From: Xenopus tropicalis
Lineage: Eukaryota; Chordata; Amphibia; Anura; Pipidae
Direction: 5' to 3'
Assembly (NCBI RefSeq): GCF_000004195.4
Contig: NC_030679.2
Coordinates: 30,741,712-30,805,711 of the forward strand
Length of the DNA: 64,000 nt
Shown here: piece after piece, positions 1 through 10,647 of the stretch
Layout of the letters: each line of letters opens with the position of its first letter
Numbering within the stretch: position 1 is the first letter of the stretch
The notes under the pieces: generated by a model
Database searches by the model: none
The model's input: the letters and a program-made list of their open reading frames with translations, nothing else
What the model was told of the DNA's origin: nothing
Position numbers and translations under genes: made by a program

Positions 1-1035
1 TAACATAAAATCTAGCTCCTTCTCTTCCCTATTATCTTCACTCCAACCATTTTATTTTAGGCAATCATGTGGGAGTCACAAAAAAAAATTACATTGGGTA
101 ACAGCAGCTGCTCCTTAGAATTGCCCTATTATCATGGTACGGAGAAGGGCTAGAACATTTCTGCTGGAGGAGAGATGTATCAGATTGGCAGCATTCACAG
201 AGCTGTTGTGGAACTGCAACTCCCAGCATGCTTTGCCAGCAGCAGTCAAGGCTAAACATATGTGTTAGCACAAACATATCGAGAGGACTATGTTTTTACT
301 TGCTCATATGGAGATTTTGGGGTCATTTACGGTACAACGTATTTAAGGGCAAGTTTCTTCAGGACCTTAGCAGTTCCACTCAGTAAATTGTTCTGCAACA
401 TCCACAGCACAATGGAATTTTCCACTTAGCCAGTCATCCTTTGGCCAACAAGCTGGTAACATGATCAAGAGATAGCCAACCTGTGTTAGGCCTGTTAAAG
501 GATAATGACAGACTGTTACATTTTGTAGCCCATGTTTTCTTGTTCAGTGGAAAGGGACAAAACTATAAAATGTCCCCCAATTCAAAGTCAATGGGAATTG
601 TCACCAAGCACCAGGTCCTGTCTAGTGACATGCATGGAATGCAATATAAATTATACTCACCTGTCACTAGACATGACTGAGTTTGGTAGCGACTCCCTCC
701 GACAGAGCCAGCAAATGCTTATGCAACAGAACACTAGAGCCCCCAACCAGTAAGCTACATTTAAATATAAAAAGAGTTGGGGAGCAACACAAGCATGAAA
801 AATGTTCTTGGAGTGCAACTCTGAGTTAATAGTTGGTAGTGCTATCTTTGGCTGCAGTTGCATCTGTGAGTCTTTTGGGAGTAATTTTATACCAAGTTTG
901 TACATCTGGATCCTGCAATTGTTGCCCTTCTTCTTGTCAATATATCTGTCTGATTGGCTGATGGGAACCATTAATGAAGAGCAGTGTCTATGATTCTTAA
1001 ATGGATTAATGTCATTTGGGTTCTTCAACCTGCTC
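1..1035. other. No gene recognised; left flank
   Basis: Mixed unique and old repeat-like sequence. Short open frames here (the longest is 123 codons on the minus strand, 657-1028) match no domain I recognise, and their codon composition resembles that of the surrounding DNA. About 690-810 looks like the edge of an old dispersed repeat, judged by impression only. Confidence 0.4.
220..237 (+). promoter_or_regulatory. Staf/ZNF143-like motif
   Basis: The stretch CTCCCAGCATGCTTTGCC agrees with the published Staf (ZNF143) consensus (YWCCCRNMATSCMYYRCR) at about 16 of 18 positions. Staf was first characterised in Xenopus as an activator of tRNA-Sec and snRNA genes. No promoter or snRNA-type gene is visible beside it, and ACTCCCAGCATGC is also common inside vertebrate repeats, so this may be repeat-borne and inactive. 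Confidence 0.3.
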
Positions 1036-1395
1036 CAGTGGAGCTTTAACTATGTGTTTAAGGTCATTGGACTGTTATAAAGTGAACCTCCACTCCATTC
1101 ACATGTGTTTTGCAAACTGAAACACGTGTTCCTCTAGAATTGCCCTCTGTTTGGCTCTATTTTGTACTCAATCATGCACAGTCTGCAAATCCTTGTTAAT
1201 GATTGGCATCCTCACACCATGATACTACCACCAACATGTTTCATTATGCAGACAGAGTTCTCCAAATGAAAAGCAGTGTTGGCTTTCATGAATAGCATTT
1301 TGTGCTAATGCCAGAATCCTCAGTTTTTACCTCATCTAACTAAAGTACCTTCTCTCATGCATTTTAGCAAACTCCTAATAGCCTGTGAGTAGGCC
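1036..1395 (-). pseudogene. Degenerate Tc1-like transposase fragment
   Basis: Read on the minus strand, this preserves in order the remains of a Tc1/mariner DDE transposase. Near 1345-1370 is a decayed K-V-L-x-S-D-E block (first catalytic Asp region). Near 1205-1250 is a glycine-rich K-H-x-G-G-S-I-M-V box, with a stop replacing the usual Trp. Near 1085-1150 is the region preceding the second catalytic Asp. The nucleotide order also parallels the intact Tc1 at 9472-10491. Stops and indels are frequent and no terminal inverted repeats remain, so it is old and dead. The boundaries are approximate. Confidence 0.75.
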
Positions 1396-1627
1396 TTAAT
1401 TTTGCTGTAGATTCACAGATAACCAACATGAAGATCATAGTAAAGATTATTAAAAGGGTAAGGGGGAGTTATGGGCATTGCCTGAGGCTGCAGCAAATAA
1501 TCACCCCTAATAAAAGACCCAGTAATTATGTGTTTCTTCTCACTGACAATAATTAAAAATGGTCCAAGTAGCCCTTGGCTCATCTTTGGTACCATAAAAC
1601 ATTTAAGGAGACAATTACCAGCCTGTG
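1396..1627. other. No feature recognised
   Basis: AT-rich sequence between the Tc1 relic and the diverged tandem pair. I see nothing that supports a gene. Confidence 0.4.
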
Positions 1628-1870
1628 TCCACCCCCACTCCCTAGTGAAAGTTAAGGGGTTTGGTAGGGAGTAGCAGGGAGAAGCCTACTTCTGCACTTC
1701 AGCACTGCTGAATATGGGCAGCTCTGTAGTCATGGGGGGGGGGGGCAGGCATTTATTAGAGGGCCTTTTTTCCACCACCACTCCCTAGTGCAAGTTAAGG
1801 GGATGGGTAGTTAGTGGCTATGGGGTAGCCTACATGCCTTGCTGCCCTTATAAATACAGCACTGCTGAAA
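1628..1870. repeat. Diverged two-copy tandem repeat, offset 143 bp
   Basis: The phrase CACTCCCTAGTGnAAGTTAAGG occurs at about 1637 and 1780, followed each time by a TGGTAG-like run, a GGAAGCCTA/GGTAGCCTA phrase and CAGCACTGCTGAA. The two copies are about 100 bp each, separated by a G-run (1734-1745) and a short spacer. This is consistent with an old local duplication. Confidence 0.6.
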
Positions 1871-1875
1871 TAACC

Positions 1876-2622
1876 CAGACTCCATCAAGTTCAACCCTTC
1901 AACCCAGACCTATACACAAACCTATACTGACCTATCTATACACATATATAAACCATATATACCAACATCAATACTAGGAAGGGCATTCCACAACCTCACT
2001 GCCCTCACTGTGAAAAACCACCTACGCTGCTTCAAATGGAAGTTCTGTTCCTCTAATCCAAAGGGGTGACCTCTGGTGCGTTGATCGTTTTTATGGTAAA
2101 AAAGAACATCCCCCATCTGCCTATAATCCCCTCTAATGTACTTGTACAGAGTAATCATGTCCCCTCGCAAGCGCCTCTTTTCCAGAGAAAACAACCTCAA
2201 CCTCGACAGTCTCACCTCATAGTTTAAATCTCCCATCCCCTTAACCAGTTTAGTTGCAGTCTCTGCACTCTCTCCAGCTCATTAATATCCTTCTTAAGGA
2301 CTGGAGCCCAAAACTGCACTGCATACTCAAGGTGAGGCCTTACCAGGGACCTATAAAGGGGCAAAATTATATTTTCATCCCTTGAGTCAATGCCCTTTTT
2401 TATACAAGACAGCACTTTATTTGCTTTAGTAGCCACAGAATGACACTGCCTGGAATTAGACAACTTGTTATCTATAAAAATCCCCAGATCCTTCTCAATT
2501 AATGATACCCCCAACACACTACCATTTAGTGTATAACTTGCATTTATATTATTTCTACCAAAGTGCATAACTTTGAACTTGTCAACATTGAACCTCATTT
2601 TCCTGCACTGTTTTCCAAAGGG
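1876..2622 (-). pseudogene. CR1-type LINE 3' end, RT C-terminal part
   Basis: On the minus strand this encodes the C-terminal part of a CR1-clade reverse transcriptase ORF. It begins at the MRFNVDK segment and continues through [58 protein letters not shown] and [16 protein letters not shown]. It lacks the catalytic RT core, so it is a 5'-truncated insertion. A frame change near 2224-2236 separates two open pieces. The 3' UTR also carries an internal deletion relative to the copy at 30735-32996. It is non-functional. Confidence 0.9.
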
Positions 2623-3740
2623 TGGAAGGCAGAGTTCAAAGGGCAAAAAATGTCAGATTGGCATTTATTATTAATGCCTCAAGTGCCATAATTTTAATGC
2701 TATATACAGTGCATAGCAAGAATTTTAATATAACCTGTGCATGCACACAGATTCATCATTGCCTGTAAGCATAATAATTTTGAAGAAATAAAACAAAAAT
2801 AGCATTTTTACAAAGGTAAAAAATTATAAATAAAAGACAAAAAAAATGAATTAGAAAATAATATTTGATGCCTGTGATGTTCCTGGCCCTTTAACTAGAG
2901 GTTAAATAAACAGTTACCCTTTTAGTGAAGACAAGTTTTATTTAGATAAAAGTATCTTTAGGATTTTACAGGTTTCTTTTTCCCTTTTTGTATCATTGAT
3001 TCACTAAATGCACTTCAAATACTGCAGTTTTACTAAAGATACAATACCACCAGCTTCGTAGCAAATGGAATTTATTATGCTAACAAAGCAGCCCTGAGAA
3101 TCCAAAACAAAGAATTGTTCCTCACCCAAAAGCTGCCCAGCAATTGATTAGCAAGTAGGCAATGCTCTTCTGTAAATTGCTGATAGTTCATCATGCCCTG
3201 ATGAAAAAGTGGCTTGGTCAAAAAGTCCAACTGCATGATAAAGCTTCCCCTGTAAAGCTTTGCTTTTTGCACTTTTACTCTGAAACGGTTTTGTTTTGTT
3301 TTTTAAAATTAGACTTATGGCTGTGAGGTTTCAGTACCAGCTAACAAGTAAACTGACCTGATTACAGGCATGTGAAATATGTATCCTATTTATAGACAGG
3401 GATATTGTTGAATTTAATTTCCCTTTAGACAGAGTACCACTGAACCTTTGGTTACATGGCATGACAAAAGTCTTGTATTAAAAGTGTTTAACCTTGGGAA
3501 ACACTTGGGGCCTGTTAGTATTTATCCACACTGAACCAGAACCCATACTTTGAGTTTACAGCTCTAGATAACTGACAATTGTGTTAACAGTGTTGTTAGT
3601 TGAGCTGAAATATACAACATAGTTCAACATAGTTCAAATTTTATTTGGTATTGGAACAAAACTCTAGTGGCAGATTTGACCACATAAGTAGATTGCAGTG
3701 ATCTGTCTGCCCAACCTGAAGACATTAGGTGGGTTAATAT
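2623..3740. other. No gene recognised
   Basis: AT-rich, apparently unique sequence. A 65-codon minus-strand open frame at 3075-3272 has no recognisable domain and is within chance expectation. I see no splice-bounded exon or structural RNA. Confidence 0.45.
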
Positions 3741-4862
3741 GGGCCAGATTCATTAAAGTACGAAGGATGAGTACGATTTGTGAAAATTCACATTCAATTC
3801 TAAAACTTCTGATGTGTGTTAATTTTGTGAAAAGTTGCGTCATGCTTGGACAAAAATATCGTGGTACGATTGGAAAGATTGTGAACGGCACAAAAACCTT
3901 TCTGACTTTGAACCTTCAGTGCATGATTTTGGAAGCCTCCCATAGGAATCAATGGCACTCTGCAGCTCCAACCTGGCCCAAGGAAAGTCTCCCATAGGGC
4001 TCAATGGCACTCTGCAGCTCCAACCCGGCCCAAGGAAAGTCTCCCATAGGGCTCAATGGCACTCTGCAGCTCCAACCTGGCCCAAGGAAAGCCTTCCATA
4101 GGGCTCAATGGCACTCTGCAGCTCCAACCCGGCCCAAGGAAAGTCTCCCATAGGGCTCAATGGCACTCTGCAGCTCCAACCCGGCCCAAGGAAAGTCTCC
4201 CATAGGGCTCAATGGCACTCTGCAGCTCCAACCCGGCCCAAGGAAAGTCTCCCATAGGGCTCAATGGCACTCTGCAGCTCCAACCCGGCCCAAGGAAAGT
4301 CTCCCATAGGGCTCAATGGCACTCTGCAGCTCCAACCCGGCCCAAGGAAAGTCTCCCATAGGGCTCAATGGCACTCTGCAGCTCCAACCTGGCCCAAGGA
4401 AAGTCTCCCATAGGGCTCAATGGCACTCTGCAGCTCCAACCCGGCCCAAGGAAAGTCTCCCATAGGGCTCAATGGCACTCTGCAGCTCCAACCCAGCCCA
4501 AGGAAAGTCTCCCATAGGGCTCAATGGCACTCTGCAGCTCCAACCTGGCCCAAGGAAAGTCTCCCATAGGGCTCAATGGCACTCTGCAGCTCCAACCCGG
4601 CCCAAGGAAAGTCTCCCATAGGAATCAATAGCACTCTGCAGTTCCAACCTGGCCCAAGGAAAGTCACGATACCGAAGCTTGAATGAATCCGAAACTTTCA
4701 TACTCGTTGCAATAAATACTATTTTGTCGCACAAATTGTCGCAAAGTACGAAAAAGTTGCAGAAATTGACGAAAATATCACAGAAAATACGCAAAAGTTG
4801 TATACTTTAAAAAAATTTAATCTTTTGTAATCGGACCTGTCGTACTTTAATGAATGTGTGGT
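3741..4862. mobile_element. Non-autonomous DNA transposon (MITE) carrying a minisatellite
   Basis: The left end holds ATTCATTAAAGTACGA and the right end its inverse, TCGTACTTTAATGAAT, so the ends form terminal inverted repeats. Inside are two short AT-rich arms rich in CGA/TCG words, enclosing a tandem array. A second copy at 27109-28224 has the same organisation and the same sequence on both sides of its array (before it CTTTGAnCCTTC, after it ACGATACCGAAGCTTGAATG). That copy is flanked by TAA, suggesting a PIF/Harbinger-type target. The outermost bases are diverged here and no clean target duplication is visible. It has no coding capacity. Confidence 0.8.
3939..4665. repeat. 52-bp minisatellite, 14 units
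   Basis: Units start with CCCATAGG at 3939, 3991, 4043 and so on every 52 bases to 4615, without indels. Each contains CAATGGCACTCTGCAGCTCC and GGCCCAAGGAAAGTCT. Unit variants differ mainly by CCCGG/CCTGG and GGGCTC/GGAATC. Because 52 is not a multiple of three, the open frames running through it (for example minus 4573-4794) cycle through frames and are not genes. Confidence 0.95.
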
Positions 4863-5481
4863 TGGTCGGTGACAAGGGTTAAGGTTAACACAGTTTTCTT
4901 TCTTTGCTAGGCCAAATGGCTCATTAGAGGGACCAACACATAAATCATACCAAAGTGTGAAATCAGAATATTTTAGGCCTCACATATCATGGGGCAAGTC
5001 TGTGACCCCTGCCCACCCGAGATGAGCCTTCCGATACCAACCCCCTTGCACCATGTGTCTGGTGATAGGAGCTTCGTTGTGGGTCAAGGGGGGGTCGCAT
5101 TGCTAGTAGAGGGAGCACAATTGCACTCTCTGCGCTAGAAGAGCCAAAATGCTGCCAAATTGCTGAGGTAAATTTCTCAACTCATGGCAGCAGCCCCTGC
5201 ACCTATCAATAAACTTAGCTACATGCATGTGTGATTAACCATGTCCCTCATTCACCCACCTCCAACTAATTTCTAGTAAGCCCCCTTTCAGCTTAATGCA
5301 TTAGGGCTCCCTAAATAGAAACACTGGAAGACACACATACTGTAAGGGTTGTTAAAACCTTATATAATCCCCTTTTTGCATAAACTTATTCAGTTGTGCT
5401 TATGTAAAAAAAAGTGCATAAACATTGTATGAACTTCAAAAAATAAATATAAATACTGTATTTTTCTTACACAAGACATAC
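4863..5481. other. No gene recognised
   Basis: Mixed unique sequence. No domain, structural RNA or transposon end could be identified. Confidence 0.4.
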
Positions 5482-5671
5482 CTGATTTCACTGTGCCCAC
5501 AGGAACCATTTCCCAACCTTCACTTAGGCACATTGTGTCATGCAGTCTCTTTGTTACCTTGCTCCATTTTAAAGTCATGGATTCTGGGACTTGAAGTCCC
5601 TCTTTTTTCATAGAGATTGGTGTACAGATTATCTGGAAGGATTTCCAAGCCCTAGAATCCATCACTTAGCA
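5482..5671 (-). other. Possible exon with start codon (weak candidate)
   Basis: On the minus strand, a pyrimidine-rich tract ending in CTTTTTCTAG lies just upstream of 5671, and the sequence AATCAG followed by GTATGT ends the interval at 5482. Together they look like a splice acceptor and donor. From an ATG at 5663 with a purine at -3 and G at +4, the frame is open for about 60 codons up to the donor. The protein (starting MDSRAWKS) matches no family I know. An in-frame stop sits just upstream of the ATG, so it could only be a first coding exon or noncoding. Chance is a serious alternative. Confidence 0.2.
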
Positions 5672-6599
5672 CTAGAAAAAGGTGAGAGGGGGGTTTGATC
5701 ATTCTATGAGTCTAAAGAGGGGTGAGCACATGGTTCCTGCAAGCACAGGATGGCCATCCTATCCTACTCATCTTTAATAGCTCAAATGTATATCAGAGGG
5801 GGGAACAGGCTTTCATTTGGAAAGATGGCATTGGCAGACTTCCTATTGAGACCATAGTTCCTACACAAGACTTTCTTTTCATTCGTACGTAGAAACGTAT
5901 TTACAGCATAAACTCAGAAAACTGCTGTCTTCTGAAATGATATTATCTCCCACCAGATGTTTTAACGGTGTTTGTTAATCTGACTACCTTCCTTTTAATT
6001 TGTGGCAGCACAAAACTTCATTCAAATTTGACATTAGCAGTAAGAGGCGCACATTATGGAAGCACAGCACCTCGCTACCTCCTGTCTGTCTGCGCACATA
6101 AAGAGCTGTGGGGAAACAGGGGATGAGCATTAGAGCATTTATGTTGCACTTACGCTCCGTTTACAGATAAATGCACAGGTGCTTTTTAAAACCCATCCTT
6201 GCAGCAAGTTTTTGTTTGCAAATGAAACAGGACCTGCCTACTTGTAATTGTCGTAGAGGACTCTTCCAACGTTTTTTTAATATTTAATCTCAAAAGGCTA
6301 CACTAATTTTTATTTCTTCTATTTAAAATGTTCTTCTGACCCAATGGACCCTCAGCCTGTCGTTGTATCTTTGCTTCTCTATGAGTGCCCGTGCCTGGGC
6401 TGGTGACACTGATGCCCACTGTAAAGTTTAAAACGGAAACACAGAGACACCTTAGGATCCTGGACAGTGCATAAGGATTTCTGCGCAAAGTGAGTCATTG
6501 CCAATATCATATAAAATCATATTTAAAAATGAAATTAAAGAAAAAACAGAAGTAATGAGCATTATCCATTTATATGCAAGTTATCATTATACAGGCTGA
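5672..6599. other. Unique-looking noncoding sequence
   Basis: No gene. The part at about 5930-6240 has even composition and no repeat signature, unlike most of its surroundings, but no diagnostic motif supports a specific role. Confidence 0.4.
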
Positions 6600-6849
6600 T
6601 AGTGATGAGCGAATTTATTTGGCAGGCATGGATTCACAGTGAATTCCGCATTTGGCCAATGGCGAATTGCTTAGCGAAACTTCTGCGAAAATTCGTCATG
6701 GAAAAATTTGTTCAAAAAAAGTTGGGGTGGCGTCAAATTGGACGCGGTCGTGGAAAAATAGGCCACCGATTTTTCGCCATTTCACAAATTTTCCTGTCGT
6801 TTTGTGCATTTTTCGGCGAAGCGAAATGATACAGAGTCGCTCTTTATAG
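6600..6849. mobile_element. hAT-like MITE, TAGTGATGAGCGAA family
   Basis: It begins TAGTGATGAGCGAA and has the CG-rich body typical of the copies at 24260-24736 and 52907-53172 (many TTCGC, CGAAA and ATTCGC words). The right end GCGAAATGATACAGAGTCGCTC is a decayed form of the expected end GAAATGGGACAGATTCGCTC. No target duplication is recognisable because the right terminus has decayed. The 75- and 65-codon open frames inside are a by-product of the CG-rich repeat. Confidence 0.75.
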
Positions 6850-7181
6850 AGATTCACTCTTTTATATAGTCATCAATATATACCATGCAGAAAAGCATTG
6901 TCTGACTCCTTTCACCCTGCTTTGGAGAATGAGGATCCAGCTGGGGCATTAGTTCGTAGATCGTTGCTGAACTGCATGAGGGCACATCTGTCCGCTTTGA
7001 TTTTTTTTTTTTTTTTTTTTTTAGAAAGTGTTGTTAAATAGGAAAAAAAGATTAAACTGTTGGGAATCTTTCTTTATTCCATTGCTTGATCTTTACAGAT
7101 TCCTGTGGTTTAAGGATGCTGTTCTACTCAAAATATTTATTTAATTACACCTACTTCATACTTCTGCATTATGTTGCTGTA
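6850..7181. other. No gene; poly-T tract at 7001-7022
   Basis: Unique-looking sequence with a 22-base T run. A T run could be the 3' tail of an old minus-strand retroposed copy, but no such sequence was recognised beside it. Confidence 0.4.
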
Positions 7182-7502
7182 CAGGTATGGGATCCCTTAT
7201 CCGAAAACATTTTATCCAGAAAGTTCTGAATTACAGAAAGGCCATCTCCCATAGACTCCATTTTAAGCAAATAATTCTAATTTTTAAAAATGATTTCCAT
7301 TTTCTCTGTAAAACAGTGCCTTGTACTTGATCCTAACTAAGATATAAGTAATCCTTATTGGAGGCAAACCAAGCCTATTGGGTTTATTCAATATTTAAAT
7401 GAATTTTAGCAGACTTAAGTTATGGAGATCCAAATTATGGAAAGATCCCTTATCCAGAAAAACCCAGGTCCCGAGCATTCTGGATAACTGGTCCCATACC
7501 TG
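7182..7502 (+). mobile_element. TA-flanked MITE, CAGGTATGGGATCCC family (copy A)
   Basis: The termini are CAGGTATGGGATCCCTTATC and the near-inverse ending GGTCCCATACCTG, with TA directly outside both ends (7180-7181 and 7503-7504). The interior matches copies at 7677-8003, 30358-30686 and 38714-39023. The TA target and short inverted ends are those of Tc1/mariner-like elements; membership of that superfamily is inferred. It has no coding capacity. Confidence 0.9.
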
Positions 7503-7676
7503 TACCAGGCATTGGAGGAAAGGACAGAGTAGCTTCCTTCAACCACAAGCACTTATTTAATACTTGCCAATACCCCCTGCCTCTTGCCTCTGGTCCCATG
7601 TGCAGTCCATGTACAGTATACCAATCCTATACTCTCACACCCCATTAATATAAAGTTAATACAAAACTTCACAATA

Positions 7677-8003
7677 CAGGTATAGGACCCATTATCCAGA
7701 ATGCTCGGGACCAAGGGTATTCCGGATAAGGGGTCTTTCCGTAATTTGGAGCTCCATACTTAAGTCTACTAAAAAATCACTAAAACATTAATTAAACCCA
7801 ACAGGATTGTTTGGCATCCAATAAGGATTATTTATATCTTAGTTTGGATCAATTACAAGGTACTGTTTTATTACTACAGAGAAAAAGGAAGTCAGTTTTA
7901 AAATTCTGAATTATTTGATTAAAATGGAGTCTATGGGAGACGGGCTTTCCGTAATTCGGAGCTTTCTGGATAACGGGTTTCCGGATAAGGGATCCCATAC
8001 CTG
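7677..8003 (-). mobile_element. TA-flanked MITE, same family (copy B)
   Basis: Inverted copy of the element at 7182-7502, again with TA outside both ends (7675-7676, 8004-8005). It lies only 174 bp from copy A and in opposite orientation, so the pair could fold into a long imperfect hairpin. The 87-codon minus-strand frame at 7849-8112 is repeat-derived. Confidence 0.9.
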
Positions 8004-8010
8004 TATTATT

Positions 8011-8140
8011 AAAGGTGCCCATACATGGCACCACCTTTAAAATATTGAGCTGAAAGCTTATTGGCCTGTGTATGGGACCCACCGACGGGCATGCCTGACC
8101 AATATTTGTCAAAATTCAGGCAAATCAGTCAGGTAGGTTT
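8011..8140. repeat. Fragment of GTCCCCATACATGG-type MITE
   Basis: It starts TTAAAGGTGCCCATACATGG and contains GTGTATGGGACCCACC, resembling the termini of the complete element at 42186-42526. It appears incomplete or rearranged. Confidence 0.55.
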
Positions 8141-9228
8141 GAGTTTTCCCTTCAGATTAATATTTAATACACATAGGGCCAGATTTAAGTAGATGAGAAA
8201 CTGTTCTCTTGTGGTTTCTCATTGGGGAACTTCATATAATAAAAATGCTCTCTCTGATATTTGATTATAGCATAATATTAGCAAGGTAAAACTGCACATA
8301 GCTCCCTATGTAAAATAACAAGATGGTTGAACTGGGAGACAAAACTTGTTCTGCATACTTTGCAGAACTGAGGCTAAGGGCAATTCCTTGGAAATATTTA
8401 GGGATAATTAATACACCCATCGATTTGATCTGTAAGGTTAATTCACTGTAAATAAATATATTTAGTCTCTTGTATATAAGATGCCCCTGTTGAGGAGATA
8501 AGAGTTGATCAATATAGAGTATTGCAGCTAAGGGAGGTAGTATGGCATCTCTCACTTATATACAGTGTGTAAGATTTATAAGGGGCAGCAAGAATAAAAA
8601 AAAACCCTACTTATAACATATATACAGTATGTATATCTATATATATATATATATATATATATATAATGGAATAATTTTCTTTTCTGCTGTTTGTTGGTAC
8701 CACAGCTGGAGAGAAAGAAACATTGTTTCCTCTGTAAAATTATATTTGCAGTTTAAATAAAACCCCCATGCGAGCCTATCACAATGGAGGTGTGTAAGAG
8801 TCCTTTGAGAGCCTGAAAAAATTATTATTATTCCTATAATTCTCAGTCTTATTGTTGCTATTTATTCATAAAATGGGCAGCTTTGTGCAATAGAACTGTA
8901 TAAACAATCATGGCACCTAGTGAATGCTGAACAAAACATACAATCCCACGGCTTATGACAATTACTCAGCATATAGAACGCAGGAATTGGTGAGGCTGAT
9001 AACATTTTAGCCACTGCAGGCAGATGATGTGTAAAATAAAGCAATTCATCATAAAACAAGAACAGACTCAGAGGAGTAGGGAGGTATTTTTTTACAGTGG
9101 TGCAGTGCCAATTTAATGGTGCCACCTTAATGGAAAACAACCACGAGAAAACTTCCCCGCACAATGAATACTTAACCAACAGGTAGTTCATATTATGTTA
9201 TGTAACCTATCAAAGAATTCCAAACTGG
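8141..9228. other. No gene; contains a TA microsatellite
   Basis: AT-rich sequence with an AT dinucleotide run at about 8637-8665. Minus-strand frames of 96 and 109 codons (8265-8555, 8862-9191) show no recognisable domain and no splice signals that convinced me. Confidence 0.45.
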
Positions 9229-9254
9229 AATATATATATATATATATATACATA

Positions 9255-9468
9255 CAGTGGCTTGCAAAAGTATTCGGCCCCCTTGAACTTTTCCACATTT
9301 TGTCACATTACAGCCACAAACATGAATCAATTTTATTGAAATTCCACGTGAAAGACCAATACAAAGTGGTGTACACGTGAGAAGTGGAACGAAAATCATA
9401 CATGATTCCAAACATTTTTTACAAATAAATAACTGCAAAGTGGGGTGTGCGTAATTATTCAGCCCCCT
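9255..9468 (+). repeat. Left inverted repeat of Tc1 (downstream of the gene)
   Basis: About 214 bp, inverse of 10648-10860. The outer part reads CAGTGGCTTGC and the inner end contains GTAATTATTCAGCCCCCT. Long IR/DR repeats of this kind usually hold two transposase binding sites, one outer and one inner. The repeated TTGAACTT-like outer and ACTTTGCAGTT-like inner words were not tested further. Confidence 0.93.
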
Positions 9469-9471
9469 GAG

Positions 9472-10491
9472 TCAATACTTTGTAGAACCACCTTTTGCTG
9501 CAATTACAGCTGCCAGTCTTTTAGGGTATGTCTCTACCAGCTTTGCACATCTAGAGACTGAAATCCTTGCCCATTCTTCTTTGCAAAACAGCTCCAGCTC
9601 AGTCAGATTAGATGGACAGCGTTTGTGAACAGCAGTTTTCAGATCTTGCCACAGATTTTCGATTGGATTTAGATCTGGACTTTGACTGGGCCATTCTAAC
9701 ACATGGATATGTTTTGTTTTAAACCATTCCATTGTTGCCCTGGCTTTATGTTTAGGGTCGTTGTCCTGCTGGAAGGTGAACCTCCGCCCCAGTCTCAAGT
9801 CTTTTGCAGACTCCAAGAGGTTTTCTTCCAAGATTGCGCTGTATTTGGCTCCATCCATCTTCCCATCAACTCTGAGCAGCTTCCCTGTCCCTGCTGAAGA
9901 GAAGCCCCCCCAGAGCATGATGCTGCCACCACCATATCTGACAGTGGGGATGGTGTGTTCAGAGTGATGTGCAGTGTTAGTTTTCCGCCACACATAGCGT
10001 TTTGCATTTTGGCCAAAAAGTTCCATTTTGGTCTCATCTGACCAGAGCACCTTCTTCCACATGTTTGCTGTGTCCCCCACATGGCTTGTGGCAAACTGCA
10101 AACGGGACTTCTTATGGTTTTCTGTTAACAATGGCTTTCTTCTTGCCACTCTTCCATAAAGGCCAACTTTGTGCAGCGCATGACTAATAGTTGTCCTATG
10201 GACAGATTCCCCCACCTGAGCTGTAGATCTCTGCAGCTCGTCCAGAGTCACCATGGGCCTCTTGGCTGCATTTCTGATCAGCGCTCTCCTTGTTCGGCCT
10301 GTGAGTTTAGGTGGACGGCCTTGTCTTGGTAGGTTTACAGTTGTGCCATACTCCTTCCATTTCTGAATGATCGCTTGAACAGTGCTCCGTGGGATGTTCA
10401 AGGCTTTGGAAATCTTTTTGTAGCCTAAGCCTGCTTTAAATTTCTCAATAACTTTATCCCTGACCTGTCTGGTGTGTTTTTTGGACTTCAT
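9472..10491 (-). CDS. Tc1-family DDE transposase, full length
   Basis: Encodes a 339-residue transposase that cuts and pastes its own element at TA sites by binding the inverted repeats. The length is the usual one for Tc1 transposases (about 340). Visible parts: a paired-type DNA-binding region with two helix-turn-helix units in roughly residues 1-110 (KKISKALNIPRSTVQ in the first); a GRPPK linker motif at 58-62 resembling an AT-hook or nuclear-import signal; a glycine-rich box YGGGSIMLWGGF near 186-197; and the catalytic triad D152 (LWSDETK), D243 (QQDNDPKH) and E278 (SPDLNPIEN), giving DD34E spacing. The ATG at 10491 gives the family-like start MKSKKHTRQVRDK. No stop, frameshift or missing catalytic residue is visible. 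Whether it is expressed cannot be judged. Confidence 0.97.
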   Translation of the reverse strand: MKSKKHTRQVRDKVIEKFKAGLGYKKISKALNIPRSTVQAIIQKWKEYGTTVNLPRQGRPPKLTGRTRRALIRNAAKRPMVTLDELQRSTAQVGESVHRTTISHALHKVGLYGRVARRKPLLTENHKKSRLQFATSHVGDTANMWKKVLWSDETKMELFGQNAKRYVWRKTNTAHHSEHTIPTVRYGGGSIMLWGGFSSAGTGKLLRVDGKMDGAKYSAILEENLLESAKDLRLGRRFTFQQDNDPKHKARATMEWFKTKHIHVLEWPSQSPDLNPIENLWQDLKTAVHKRCPSNLTELELFCKEEWARISVSRCAKLVETYPKRLAAVIAAKGGSTKY

Positions 10492-10647
10492 GGTGTTGTT
10501 GCTCCCAATATTCTCTTAGACAACCTCTGAGGCCGTCACAGAGCAACTGTATTTGTACTGACATTAGATTACACACAGGTGCACTCTATTTAGTCATTAG
10601 CACTCATCAGGCAATGTCTATGGGCAACTGACTGCACTCAGACCAAA

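Noticed and set aside
657..1028. 123-codon minus-strand frame
   Set aside because: No domain; overlaps repeat-like sequence and short plus-strand frames.
3939..4665. CRISPR-like regular repeat
   Set aside because: The units are contiguous with no unique spacers, and the same array sits in a second transposon copy.
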